From assembly GCF_003576645.1 (NCBI RefSeq), contig NC_044923.1, positions 1,537,523-1,601,522 of the forward strand: a stretch of 64,000 bases of DNA. The letters run 5' to 3'. The notes below the pieces were generated by a model. The model was not told the DNA's origin. It was given only the letters and a program-made list of their open reading frames with translations, and searched no databases. The stretch is from Ipomoea triloba. Taxonomy: Eukaryota; Streptophyta; Magnoliopsida; Solanales; Convolvulaceae. The position numbers and the translations under genes were made by a program. This document shows positions 11,404 to 21,196 of the stretch, one piece after another (within the stretch, counting starts at the first letter, position 1; every line of letters begins with the position of its first letter).

Positions 11404-13787
11404 TCAACGATTAGCGATATTAGAATGGCTTGAAGCTTGGCTATGCCCTTCACCTGCAGCGCTGGCGTGAGCATGAGCATGAGCATGAGCTTGGGCCCCG
11501 AAAGACAAACCCGCATGAGCGCTAGCACTAGCATGAGCACCGGCATGACCACCACCATGAGCACCACCACCTCCCGAACCTGCACCGTTTACTCCGCCGC
11601 CTCCTCCTGCACCAGCACCAGCACCCGCACCAGCACCCGCACGACACCCGCACTAGCACCAGCACCAGCGGATAGTCCTCCACCTACTCCTGCGCTTGCT
11701 CCTCCATGACCATGACCTGATGCACCTACTCCGGCATGACTGCCACCGGATGCTCCTCCTCCTGCGCCTGCATTACCACCACCAGATCCACCCCCGGATG
11801 ATTTTCCGCTTCCTTTTGAGCCGCCAGATGATTTTCCGCTTCCTTCTGAGCCGCCGGATGATTTTCCGCTACCTTCTGTGCCGCCGGATGATTCGCCACT
11901 CGCGCGGATGATTTTCCGCTTCCTTCTGCGTCGCCGGATGATTTTCCGCTTCCTTCTGCGTCGCCGGATGATTTTCCGCTTCCGCTTCCTTCCCCACTGC
12001 TAGATGATTTTCTGCTTCCTTCTGCACTGCTAGATGATTTTCCGCTTCCTTCTGCACTGCTAGATGATTTTCCGCTTCCTTCTGCGCCGCCGGATGATTT
12101 TCCGCTTCCTTCTGCACTGCTAGATGATTTTCCGCTTCCTTCTGAGCCGCCGGATGATTTTCCGCTACCTTCTGCGTCGCCGGATGATTTCCGCTTCCTT
12201 CTGCGTCGCCGGATGATTTTCCGCTTCCGCTTCTTCCACTGCTAGATGATTTTCCGCTTCCTCTCACTGCTATGATTTTCCGCTTCCTTCTGCACTGCTA
12301 GATGATTTTCCTTCCTTCTGCGCCGCGGATGATTTCCGCTTCCTTCTGCACTGCTGATGATTTTCCGCTTCCTTCTGATGATTTCCGCTTCCTTCTGCAC
12401 TGCTAGATGATTTTCCGCTTCCTTCTGCACTGCTAGATGATTTTTTGCTTTCTTTTGCACTGCTAGATGATTTTTCTGCTTTCTTCTGCACTGCTAGATG
12501 ATTTTCTGCTTTCTTCTGCACTGCTAGATGATTTTCTGCTTTCTTCTGCACTGCTAGATGATTTTCTGCTTCCTTCTGCGCCGCCGGATGATTTTCGCTT
12601 CCTTTCCCACTGCTAGATGATGTTCCGCTTCCTCCAGCGCCGCCGGATGATTTTCCACTTCCTCCAACGCCGCCGGATGCTGCACCGCTTCCTCCAGCGC
12701 CGCCGGATGATCCGCCGCTTCCTCCAGCGCCGCCGGATGATCCGCCGCTTCCTCCAGCCCCGCCGGATGATCCTCCGCTTCCTCCAGCGCCGCCGGATCC
12801 TCCTCCGCTTCCTCCAGCCCCGCCGGATGATCCACCGCTTCCTCCAGCGCTGCCGGATGATCCGCCGCTTCCTCCAGCGCCGCCGGATGATCCTCCGCTT
12901 CCTCCAGCGCCGCCGGATGATCCTCCGCTTCCTCCAGCGCCGCCGGATAATCCGCCGCTTCCTCCAGTGCCGCCGGATCCTCCGCCGCTTCCTCCAGCCC
13001 CGCCGGATGATCCGCCGCTTCCTCCAGCGGATGATCCTCCGCTTCCACCGGCGCCGCCAGATGATCCTCCGCTTCCACCGGCCCCGCCGGATGATCCTCC
13101 GCTTCCACCGGCCCCGCCGGATGATCCTCCGCTTCCACCGGCGCCGCCGGATGATCCACCGCTTCCACCGGCGCCGCCGGATCCTCCACCGCTTCCACTG
13201 GCGCCGCCGGATCCTCCACCGCTTCCTCCAACGCCACCGGATCCTCCTCCGTTTCCTCCAGTGCCGCTGGATCCTCCTCCGCTTCCTCCAGCGCCGCCGG
13301 ATCCTCCACCGCTTCCTCCAGCGCCGCCGGATCCTCCACCGCTTCCTCCACCACTGCCGAATGGTCCTCCTCTCCATCCTGCACCGCCGAATGGTCCTCC
13401 GCCCCATCCTCCATGACCTACTCCTCCACCATGTCCTCCTCCGTATCCATGAGCACCGGCAGCACCATGTAGTCCTGCATGTGCTTGTCCACTTAATGTA
13501 GCGCCTAAATGTGCATGACCACTACCGGAACCGTAAGCTCTACCATCGGCACCTGCACCGCCTCCTGCTCCTGCTCCCCCTGTTCCTCCAACTCCGGCTC
13601 CAACTCCAGCTCCAACTCCGACTCCAACACCAGCACCGACTCCAGCTGAGCCTCCTGCTCCGGCTCCCGCTCCACCTCCACCCCCACCCGGAAATAAAAG
13701 CCCGAAATGTAAAATACTCCGGGATGCCAAGCTTATTCCGAAGCTCAGCGCCAAGAAGAATATACACAGCGCTGTATGCTTCGTCAT
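11404..13787 (-). CDS. Glycine/serine-rich secreted protein, right-contig copy
   Basis: The N-terminal half is intact here: ATG at 13787, signal peptide to about residue 22, SRSILHFG, a GAGAGAGG and GVGVGVGAG stretch, a block with HAHLGATLSGQAHAG, a GHGGGVGHGGWGGGPFGG segment, and then about 25 decapeptides of GGSGGSSGGA type. Near 12595 a missing base shifts the frame, an extra T near 12472 shifts it again, and further small indels between about 11880 and 12400 break the GSGKSSSSAE block. The C-terminal part, ending SHSNIANR, is readable to the stop at 11404. Together with the left copy this implies one gene for a protein of roughly 750-800 residues: signal peptide, Gly/Ala and His blocks, a neutral Gly-Ser repeat, a charged Lys/Glu-containing Ser repeat and a His-Ala tail. 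It is a probable cell-wall protein, and the function is not known. Confidence 0.8.
11800..13360. repeat. 30-bp coding minisatellite (right copy)
   Basis: Same 30-bp array as at 9150-10250 but longer, about 50 units. The switch between Ser/Lys/Glu-coding units and Gly/Ser-coding units is at about 12600. A partial re-duplication is visible at 12120-12250, which repeats the order of variants seen at 11840-12000. Confidence 0.93.
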
Positions 13788-13866
13788 TATTATATAAATT
13801 ATATATTATATATTATAGATTACAACACAAATTAATTGATATGATAGTATGTTTGGAATCCGTAAG

Positions 13867-13874
13867 TATTTATA
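13867..13874 (-). promoter_or_regulatory. TATA box, right copy
   Basis: TATAAATA on the minus strand, about 80 bp upstream of the ATG at 13787, with the same surrounding sequence as at 10761. Confidence 0.7.
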
Positions 13875-14277
13875 TGAGTTTCAAATGATAGAAAGGCGCA
13901 TTAATGTAGGTGGAGAGCACAATTAGGAATGCTTCTGGTTCCATTAATGACTGCACTTCCTGCTCTCTCTCACATCCAACCAAATATGTATACTCTCTTC
14001 GTAATATTTTCATATTATTAATTATAATAATATATTTATTTTCTTGTTTCAAAAAAATATTTTTATTTTCTCATCCAATCTTGATCAGACAGTTTGTTTA
14101 ACAAACTTTTTTTTTTTGTTTTTTGAGAGAGGTGCCTATTAACTTCCTGACTATGATCGCACAAGACAATTTAAGTCAAAGATAATAATAATAATCATAT
14201 TTTATACGAAAATGTAATACATGTAAAAATTATATAAAATTGTCTTGCATGGATTCTATATGTGCATTAGAGCACTT

Positions 14278-14679
14278 ATACAACAATAATGGAGTAAGGG
14301 ATGTTTTTGCAGCATTTAATGGACATCTTCAGTGTGTACAGGATCTATTGGCGTGTAAAGAGGCCCTGTCCTCCGGGTATGTATTCGTAACGTCTGCATT
14401 CAATCCGATTGTCTAAATTTGGTTATTGTCCTTCCCAACAAGGATACCATTAGGTCTTATCTGGGTAGCATTATTTTTTATTACTAGCTCTTTCTTGTCT
14501 GTTTCGATTGTTTTTATTCCACCGGCTAGAAACAAGTTTGCTCATAGGTTGACCAGTATAGCCCAATCTCAGATTGCCCGTATGTTCTGCGACAGTGTCC
14601 CCTAATTTTTGTTGTTGATGCTTAATGCAATATTTCGTTGGTTTGTAAAAATAAAAAATAAAAATACAACAATAATGGA
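14278..14679 (+). mobile_element. 5'-truncated LINE with 16-bp target duplication
   Basis: A perfect direct repeat ATACAACAATAATGGA at 14278-14293 and 14664-14679 bounds a 370-bp insert that ends in an A-rich tail (AAAAATAAAAAATAAAA). Translation of the insert gives degenerate RNase H-like LINE text. Recognisable pieces are LLACKEALSS, IPPARNKFAHRL and MLNAIFRWF, the usual C-terminal end of plant non-LTR elements, with an internal stop. The left contig (11172-11257) contains the first part of the same insertion. Confidence 0.8.
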
Positions 14680-15288
14680 TTAGCTCGATTAAAAACATGC
14701 ATATAAAAATTAATTTCTAAATTTCTATGCAAACTTTGTGTATGCAAACTTTAAATCGATTGATCTTTATTAACATTATAGAATTGTTAGATCTAAACTT
14801 TGTGTATGGCTTACTCTTTGAGACAAACTAAGCATCACTACTCGCAAGATCAATTGGGTAGCATCCTTCATGACATTGCAACATACGAGCTTAGATTATG
14901 AGTAATATCGTAGTCAGATGTTCGACATGCCAAATATTTGGAGTAAGATAGAGTGATAGACGATGGGAGTTTGAGACCTCAAATTGTTAAGACGAACTAA
15001 ATTCAAAAACTCAAGCAATTGATAATCTAGATAAAAGGAAAACGAAGAAGAATATGCCATGCAAGTACAATCATAAATTAAAGTATATTGATTAGAACAA
15101 ACATTAATTAAAACATATAGAAAGAGTACTTTTAATTTCCCTATTAATAATTTAATTTGCCCTCACATATTTAATTAAGTACGTTATTAATGTTCTTATT
15201 ATTCCATAGGCAAGAGGACGAATCTTTCCAAGCTTCCATTTGTAATAATTGTAATGCTGATACGATGGAGATGTTGGGATAATAGATC
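14680..15288. other. Intergenic, part of the duplicated glycine-rich flank
   Basis: 14690-14900 matches 6205-6450 upstream of copy 1. 14900-15288 is AT-rich DNA and the 3' flank of the next glycine-rich gene. Confidence 0.5.
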
Positions 15289-16464
15289 TTAAGGAGCGTA
15301 GCCACCACCATGACCACCGCCGGCGCCACCACCATATCCACCGGCGTGCTCACCTCCTCCGCGGTAGGCACTTCCTCCACCAGCTCCACTGCCGGCGCCG
15401 CCGCCACCGGCGTATCCTCCTCCTGCTCCCCCACCCTCGCCCCCTCCACTACCATATCCACCACCGGATGCTCCGCCGGCTCCTCCGGCGTAACCCCCAC
15501 CGCCACCGTGTCCTCCACCACTACCACCGCCGGATGCTTCTCCGGCTCCTCCGGCGTAACCACCACCCGCACCGCCTCCATGTCCTCCGCCACCGCCGGA
15601 TGCTCCTCCGGCGTAACCTCCGCCAGCGCCGCCTCCTTGTCCTCCGCCACCGCCGGATGCTCCTCCGGCGTAACCTCCACCCGCACCGCCTCCTTGTCCT
15701 CCGCCACCGCCGGATGTTCCTCCGGTGTAACCTCCGCCCGCGCCGCCTCCGTGTCCTCCGCCACCGCCGGATACTTCTCCGGCTCCTCCTGCGTAACCAC
15801 CACCCGCGCCACCGCCTTGTCCTCCCCCACCGCCGTACCCGCCTCCGGCCCCTTCACCGCCTCCATATCCACCGCCGTGTGCGCCACCACTGCCACCGCC
15901 CCCACCACTACCTCCACCATATCCGGCGCCTCCGCCTTCACCACCGCCGCTTCCATAACCACCGCCATGCTCTCCACCGGCGCCATAACCGCCTCCACCA
16001 CCCGTTCCACCACCACCTCCACCACCATATCCAATGCCATGTTCTCCACCACCCCCATACCCTCCCGCACCTCCTCCTTCACCACCCCCACTCCCATATC
16101 CACCACCATGCTCTCCACCGGCGGCATAACCTCCTCCACCACCTTTTCCACCTCCACCCCCACCACCATATCCACCACCCCCATACCCTCCCACACCTCC
16201 TCCCTCACCACCCCCACTCCCATACCCACCACCATGCTCCCCACCAGCCCCATAACCACCTCCACCGCCACTTCCCCCTCCGCCGCCTCCACCATACCCG
16301 CCACCTTCCCCTCCACCACCACCGGAGCCACCGCCAATGCCGTGGGCGGCGCCATACCCAACACTCCCAGCATCATAATTCAACAAAATTCTGGCTGCTG
16401 AGCATATCCCAAGCCCGAGTAGCAGCACAAAGAAGAGTATAGAAAGACCTGTGTGCTTCGCCAT
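15289..16464 (-). CDS. Secreted glycine-rich cell-wall-type protein, 391 residues
   Basis: An intact single-exon gene. Residues 1-23 are a signal peptide (MAKHTGLSILFFVLLLGLG, ending CSA). It is followed by ARILLNYD, equivalent to SRSILHFG in the neighbours. The rest is over half Gly with Tyr, Ala, Ser, His and Glu in repeats such as GGGYGGGG, EHGGGYGSGG and HGGGAGGGYAGGASGG, ending GGGHGGGYAP. Tyr in GGGY repeats is typical of structural wall proteins that become cross-linked; that role is inferred. It has the same orientation and the same MAKHT signal start as the genes at 5.2-13.8 kb, so it is a more diverged member of the cluster. A TATA element lies about 66 bp upstream of the ATG. Confidence 0.9.
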   Translation of the reverse strand: MAKHTGLSILFFVLLLGLGICSAARILLNYDAGSVGYGAAHGIGGGSGGGGGEGGGYGGGGGGGSGGGGGYGAGGEHGGGYGSGGGEGGGVGGYGGGGYGGGGGGGKGGGGGYAAGGEHGGGYGSGGGEGGGAGGYGGGGEHGIGYGGGGGGGTGGGGGYGAGGEHGGGYGSGGGEGGGAGYGGGSGGGGGSGGAHGGGYGGGEGAGGGYGGGGGQGGGAGGGYAGGAGEVSGGGGGHGGGAGGGYTGGTSGGGGGQGGGAGGGYAGGASGGGGGQGGGAGGGYAGGASGGGGGHGGGAGGGYAGGAGEASGGGSGGGHGGGGGYAGGAGGASGGGYGSGGGEGGGAGGGYAGGGGAGSGAGGGSAYRGGGEHAGGYGGGAGGGHGGGYAP

Positions 16465-16529
16465 TGGAAAAGATCAGACAAAGCAATTAAGCTGATCTGA
16501 TTGCTATGCCAATGCATGGAATTGGTGGG

Positions 16530-16537
16530 TATTTATA
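16530..16537 (-). promoter_or_regulatory. TATA box of the 391-residue glycine-rich gene
   Basis: TATAAATA on the minus strand (plus-strand GGTATTTATAGG). The spacing to the ATG is like that of its paralogues. Confidence 0.7.
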
Positions 16538-17136
16538 GGACACACAAACGCGTTAAAGAAGCTAGAAAAAGCACATCTGATCTAAAGAAAACCCTTTTCG
16601 TCCCCACAATGTGGCTAGCTTCTCATTTCTAATATATACACAATAATAATGATAATGATAATAATAATTTCATTCCCTCACTCAAGTATATATGTATATA
16701 TCAATATCAGCCATTATTTAGTGTGCTTTGTGCTGTCTCCCACATTATTCTATCTCCTCCTTCACCTATACTAAACACTTCACTCTCTGTTTTCAGGTCG
16801 TTATTAGGGCAACTGCTGCTAGTTTCCACTTGAAAAGCGGTTGGAAATTGGCTATTGAATGTAATACTAGGAAAATCTAATTTTGTTCCCCTATTTCGGG
16901 CTTGATCAAGAGGGTTTGGGGAGCTAAAAAATTATATTTTATTCATTCAGTCGCCCTATTTGAGACGGGTAATACTTTTAACTAAAATATATTACATGTC
17001 TGAGGATTTCACACAAGATTACTCATCCCGATTTATGTTGCCCCAATACTCCAATAGACATGCAATGACAAAGGTTAAAAGATAAAGTAAAAAAAGTGAG
17101 TTTAAATAAGTAATATTAAACTCACCTTTTTTTTTT

Positions 17137-17282
17137 CTTTATTTAATACTATGCATGGTATTACATTATTGTTTCCATTCTTGAATAAGTAATATTAAAC
17201 TCACTTTTTTTTTTTGAAGTTTAATATTACTTATTCAAGAATGGAAACAATAATGTAATACCATGCATAGTATTAAATAAAG
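17137..17282. repeat. Perfect 65-bp inverted repeat with 16-nt loop
   Basis: Arm 17137-17201 is the exact reverse complement of arm 17218-17282, and the loop 17202-17217 is T-rich. A third, partial copy of the arm end (TAAGTAATATTAAACTCAC plus T-run) lies in direct orientation at 17109-17137. It could be a foldback MITE or a small-RNA hairpin locus. Confidence 0.9.
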
Positions 17283-19200
17283 AGTATAATTTATAAGTTC
17301 AAGTTTAATAGGCATTTAATTATGGGGTAACATTTAATTGAATTGAATATGAAAAAAGATACTCCAGAATGGCAGAAGAGTGGGTGAAACATGATTTTCA
17401 TACTTACTCCTCGTTTTTTAGTATGATTTAATTTATTTCTCATCATGTGTCGTATATATGTGGACTATTATACAAGTTAAGAATAAAAAAATTTCAATAC
17501 ATATACTCGTATAGTGATTACTGGTTTCCTCGTCACTAAAAAAAAAATATGAAAGAAGATTAGTTTTAACAAGGTTAGGTGAGCGGTGATGCTGATCAGG
17601 AGTATTTGCTGGTGTTGCACTTTGAGTGACACTAACATGCACACATGCATAGAATGAATTGTATACCATTGTTGTATTATCTTTCCTGTTTTGATAAATC
17701 AAACTCCTCCACTAAAACCTAACAACCCATGCACTGTACTGCACTACATTAAGCTAGTATAATAATGGATCCGATACACACCTTCTTCTTAGTGGGAGCA
17801 ATGAAAAATAGGAAGAAAAAAATTTAGTTTCAGATAGTTTTTTTTTTTTTTTTTAATTTAAATAAGTGAATTGTTAACGTAAAGTTGATGAAAAATTTAC
17901 TTTTGTATATTTACATTGTGTTTAAATATCATGAATCATGTTTTTAGCGGGTAAGAGTCAAATTAGGTGACATAAACAATAACTCATTATTTATTGATTA
18001 GCATAGAGATTGTCCATTAAAACTATACTTGAATAAGGATGATACTTTAGCGGTGCCGGAATGAAACTACAATGGGTATAAAATGAAACTAAATAGTTTG
18101 TCTAACATATTGAGTATATATTGTCAAATTGTAGATGAATTATAATGATACTTTAATTGCCCAGTAATAAAACTACATCGTGTATAGAATACAACTGAAT
18201 AGTAGGTCTCATTTATTAAGTGTATATAGTCAAATAAAATTGTGACTGAATTAGAATAATTGTAGCAATGTTGTAACAAAAAATTATAATATGTATAAAA
18301 TGAAACTGAATAATAAGAAATGTCGTTACATGGACCATAATGAAATTTGCCCTACTACCCCTACCAGTGCATTTTTCTCACACTTTGGAACAGTAAAAAA
18401 AAAAACAATGTTGAGTTGGTAACTGATGTGAGCCTCACTTTTGGGCAAAACTTTATCCCTGCAAGGACCGGGTTTCTTTGTCAGAGCCTCAGCACCCCTA
18501 CCACCCTCATTCTTTATTTATTTTATTTTTCTTTTGGTTTCCTTTATGTTTTGTATTTCACGGTATGTCCTTTTTTTTTTTTTTTTTTTTTNTTTGTAAT
18601 TATCATTTTAAATATTGTAGGTATGTTTATTTTAATTAATTTTTATAATTATAAATTTATAATTCAAATAAATAAAGAAATAATTAAAATATAGGATAGA
18701 AAATAGTGGGTCCACAAAAAACTGAGAAAAAACTTTAAACTGGTGTGGAGAAGAGTTTTTGTGATTGAGTGAGATAATGGATGATGAGGTGGATGTTGGG
18801 GCCCACAAAAAACTGGAGAAAAAACTCCAACTATAAGGATGCTCTAATGAAATTTGCAGAAACTTCAGATTTGGCATGTCAGATCAGGATCCAATAACGA
18901 ACCAAAACCATGTGCATTGGTCTTCAAATTAAAAGTAACCCATTAACCCAATCCATATTTGGGCCTTAAACCTACCAAATTGGACTTTTCCTTTCTCCCC
19001 CAAACCAAATCATACTTTCGTTAAGGAGGCCCAAAAATCTCTCCATTAGCAGGTGTGTCGAAGTGGGTTGAAGTCGTGAACCGATCTATATACCCAACTC
19101 GTAATGAAACGAGTTAGAACAGTACAAAAGCTGGCTTACAAAAATGCTGGCTTAACGGGCTTGACCTACGGGACAAATGTATTAAAAAAAAAGTATAAGT
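17283..19200. other. Intergenic, no gene seen
   Basis: AT-rich DNA. 18060-18310 contains diverged repeats of ATAAAATGAAACTGAATA-like words. 18575-18596 is a poly-T run with one N at 18592. Two CCCACAAAAAACTG-like segments flank 18710-18830. Confidence 0.4.
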
Positions 19201-19539
19201 AAAGGCTAGTCCGGAGCAAATTATGCTATGGACCCAGGTCTATGGCATAACAACCGGGCGGTAATAGCCAATGGGTTCAATTCCCATGAGTGGCAACAGA
19301 CTGATCTGAGCCAGCCAGGGTTGTTCACGGAGAAAGTGTTGCCAAGATTGTCCAAAATTGCTCAAGTCATAAAGCTTGTCAATAATGTTATGAAGCCCCC
19401 ACAGTGCAAGAGTTCAGTAAAGAAAATGAAGACAAGAAGGATATAAATAAAGAAGAGAAAACAAAAGAAGAAGGGAAAAACAAGGGGGAGAAAAGCAGTT
19501 GGCAGCATTAAAAAAATTATTATTATTGTGACAGGAAAA

Positions 19540-19571
<32 letters not shown>

Positions 19572-19840
19572 ACTTGACAGTGGGGACAGTGTCTCCCACC
19601 ACCATATTAATATTAATATTTATTATTATTTTTTGTAACAACTAAAGTTTGTCTGGCTTTAAAAAAAGAAAGATCTCAAGCCGGCCCGTGGGGTTTGCCA
19701 ACCTGTGAGGTTTATATGAGAATCAATCTTGAGAATTAATCTCATCCATTAGAAAAATAGATCTATGGATGAGATTAATTGATAATTAAAATGGCGCGGA
19801 ATTATGATGTGTGCATATTAGCATATGTTGCATGCTTGAA
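19201..19840. other. Intergenic with transposon-like fragment and AAT/ATT microsatellites
   Basis: AATTATGCTATGGACCCAGG at 19219 resembles the end of Mutator-like MITEs elsewhere in the window (54703, 50024). ATT/AAT repeats occur at 19515-19630. No gene was seen. Confidence 0.4.
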
Positions 19841-20300
19841 AACATCGCTAGGCGCTCTTCGGGAGTTTGGGGAGCGCCTAACGCCTATGATGCATAGGCG
19901 GGGATGAATTGGAATCTAGGTGCCGGTGTATTTTTTTTTATTTTATGTTTTATTTTTTAATGACTAATAATTATAAACTATATAATACTTTAATAGTTAA
20001 TACTAAAATATTAAATATTAACCTAAAAATATATATAGAGTTTGTACAATTTAAGGTTATTTCGCTCAAAATGATATTGTCTTGAGTGAAATAACCCATT
20101 AAAAAAATAATAGTTAATCGACCGACAGGGCAGCCTAGTCGGTGTCTAGGAGGCCTAGGCAGTGCTTAGGCTGTCTAGGCGGTCGCTTAGCAGGCCAGCC
20201 GCCTAGACCACCATTTAAGGTGATAGGCTAGGCGGTCAACCGATGCTTAGCGCCTAGGCGAGAATTAATTAGTGTCTAAGGAAAATTTTTGCAACACTGA
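19841..20300. repeat. Dispersed repeat with GCCTAGGCG motifs, copy 1
   Basis: Dense in CTAGGCGG/GCCTAGGC words. It matches 49017-49285 along its length: TTGAGTGAAATAA, then AATCGGCCGAC-like, GTCTAGACCACC, GGTGATAGGCTAGGCGG and TTTGCAACA. It is a mobile-element fragment of unassigned class. Confidence 0.7.
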
Positions 20301-20613
20301 TATGTTGTGTGCAAAATAGAGACGCTTTTAATATGCACACACCACACACAACATAATGTCTGTGCACTTTTAATCTTCCAATTAATCTCATTCATAGATC
20401 TATCATTGGTTGTCATGGACTCAGTTCTCATTTATGTCTAATATATACATATATATAACGACAATTCGTCCAATTCATGGGCCAATGAAAGCAAGCTGAG
20501 GTAACGTGACATTAGGTGAGTGGAAGTGGCGATCCATAGTATCTTCCACTTATTTATTTGCTTCCCTTAGCTTTCTTGTTTCTTCAATTCTCCGGTGCGG
20601 TAAGGTAGTGAGC

Positions 20614-21196
20614 ATGGACGGCGGTGACAAGGCGGCGTTTTGCAAGTGCGACGATGGGTGGACTTGCACCATAACTAAGACCACCGATCCTTCCAAGTCC
20701 GGCAAGGCTTTCTCTAACTGCTCTGGTCCTTGCTCCTGCTCCATCAAGTAACTTCCTTAATTAGCTTCTCCCTCTCCACTTCTCATTCTCTCTGTTAGCT
20801 GATTAGGTTAGAGAGTATTAACTGATTGTAGGAGGTTATTTGGTGAATTAGGTGATAGTTATTTGGCATAATTTCTTTTCTCAAAAAATCAATTGAAAAA
20901 GTTACTTTGAGCAGTTTTTTGAATTTTAACATTTTAAAATTACAAAAAAATTGATTAATCAAACACTTATATATGTTTGCAGGCCGACTGAGGCGCTGAG
21001 CGAGGAAGAGTTAAAGCAGGCGAGGGAGGGGTCGCCGCCGGCGAACTCGAAGGTGTTCTGCGTGTGCCCGGAAGGGTGGTCGTGTGTGGTTTCCAAGACT
21101 GATGGCCCGGAAGCCGGCAAGATTCAGTTCGAGTGCGGCGAAGGTTGTGCATGTGTCGTCGGAGAAAATGACACTGTCAAAATTGCTTCTGTCTGA
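20614..21196 (+). CDS. Small protein with two six-cysteine modules, two exons (115 residues)
   Basis: Exons 20614-20747 and 20983-21196 join in phase 2 through good GT-AG sites. Each exon encodes one copy of C-x-C-x3-W-x-C-x(16-17)-C-x3-C-x-C: Cys 10, 12, 18, 36, 40 and 42 in exon 1, and 71, 73, 79, 96, 100 and 102 in exon 2. A Lys/Glu-rich linker (EALSEEELKQAREG) lies between them. Each module has a conserved Gly-Trp (DGW, EGW) and Ser/Thr-Lys-Thr. I chose the ATG at 20614 because the open frame upstream has no ATG. That upstream frame encodes a hydrophobic stretch (YLFASLSFLVSS), so an additional 5' exon or a secreted form is possible. I do not recognise the family with certainty; disulfide-bonded or metal-binding roles are both possible. 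Confidence 0.72.
20800..20975. mobile_element. MITE-like sequence filling the intron
   Basis: The intron shares ordered words with 46930-47190: TTAGCTGATTAGGTTAG, TTTGGTGAATTAG, TTTGAATTTTA and ATTAATCAAACACTTATAT. The two are diverged copies of a dispersed element. Confidence 0.55.

Noticed and set aside
12617..13501. Arg-rich (RFLQRRRMI-type) plus-strand frame and related minus-strand Arg/Trp-rich frames
   Set aside because: Alternative frames of the same minisatellite, with no start context or domain.
15310..16442. Thr/Ser-rich and His/Leu-rich plus-strand frames opposite the 391-residue glycine-rich gene
   Set aside because: Antisense shadows of Gly codons. The minus strand has the signal peptide and promoter.
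20506..20613. Upstream extension of the Cys-rich gene as coding
   Set aside because: There is no ATG in this frame before 20614. Kept only as a possible missing-exon hint.
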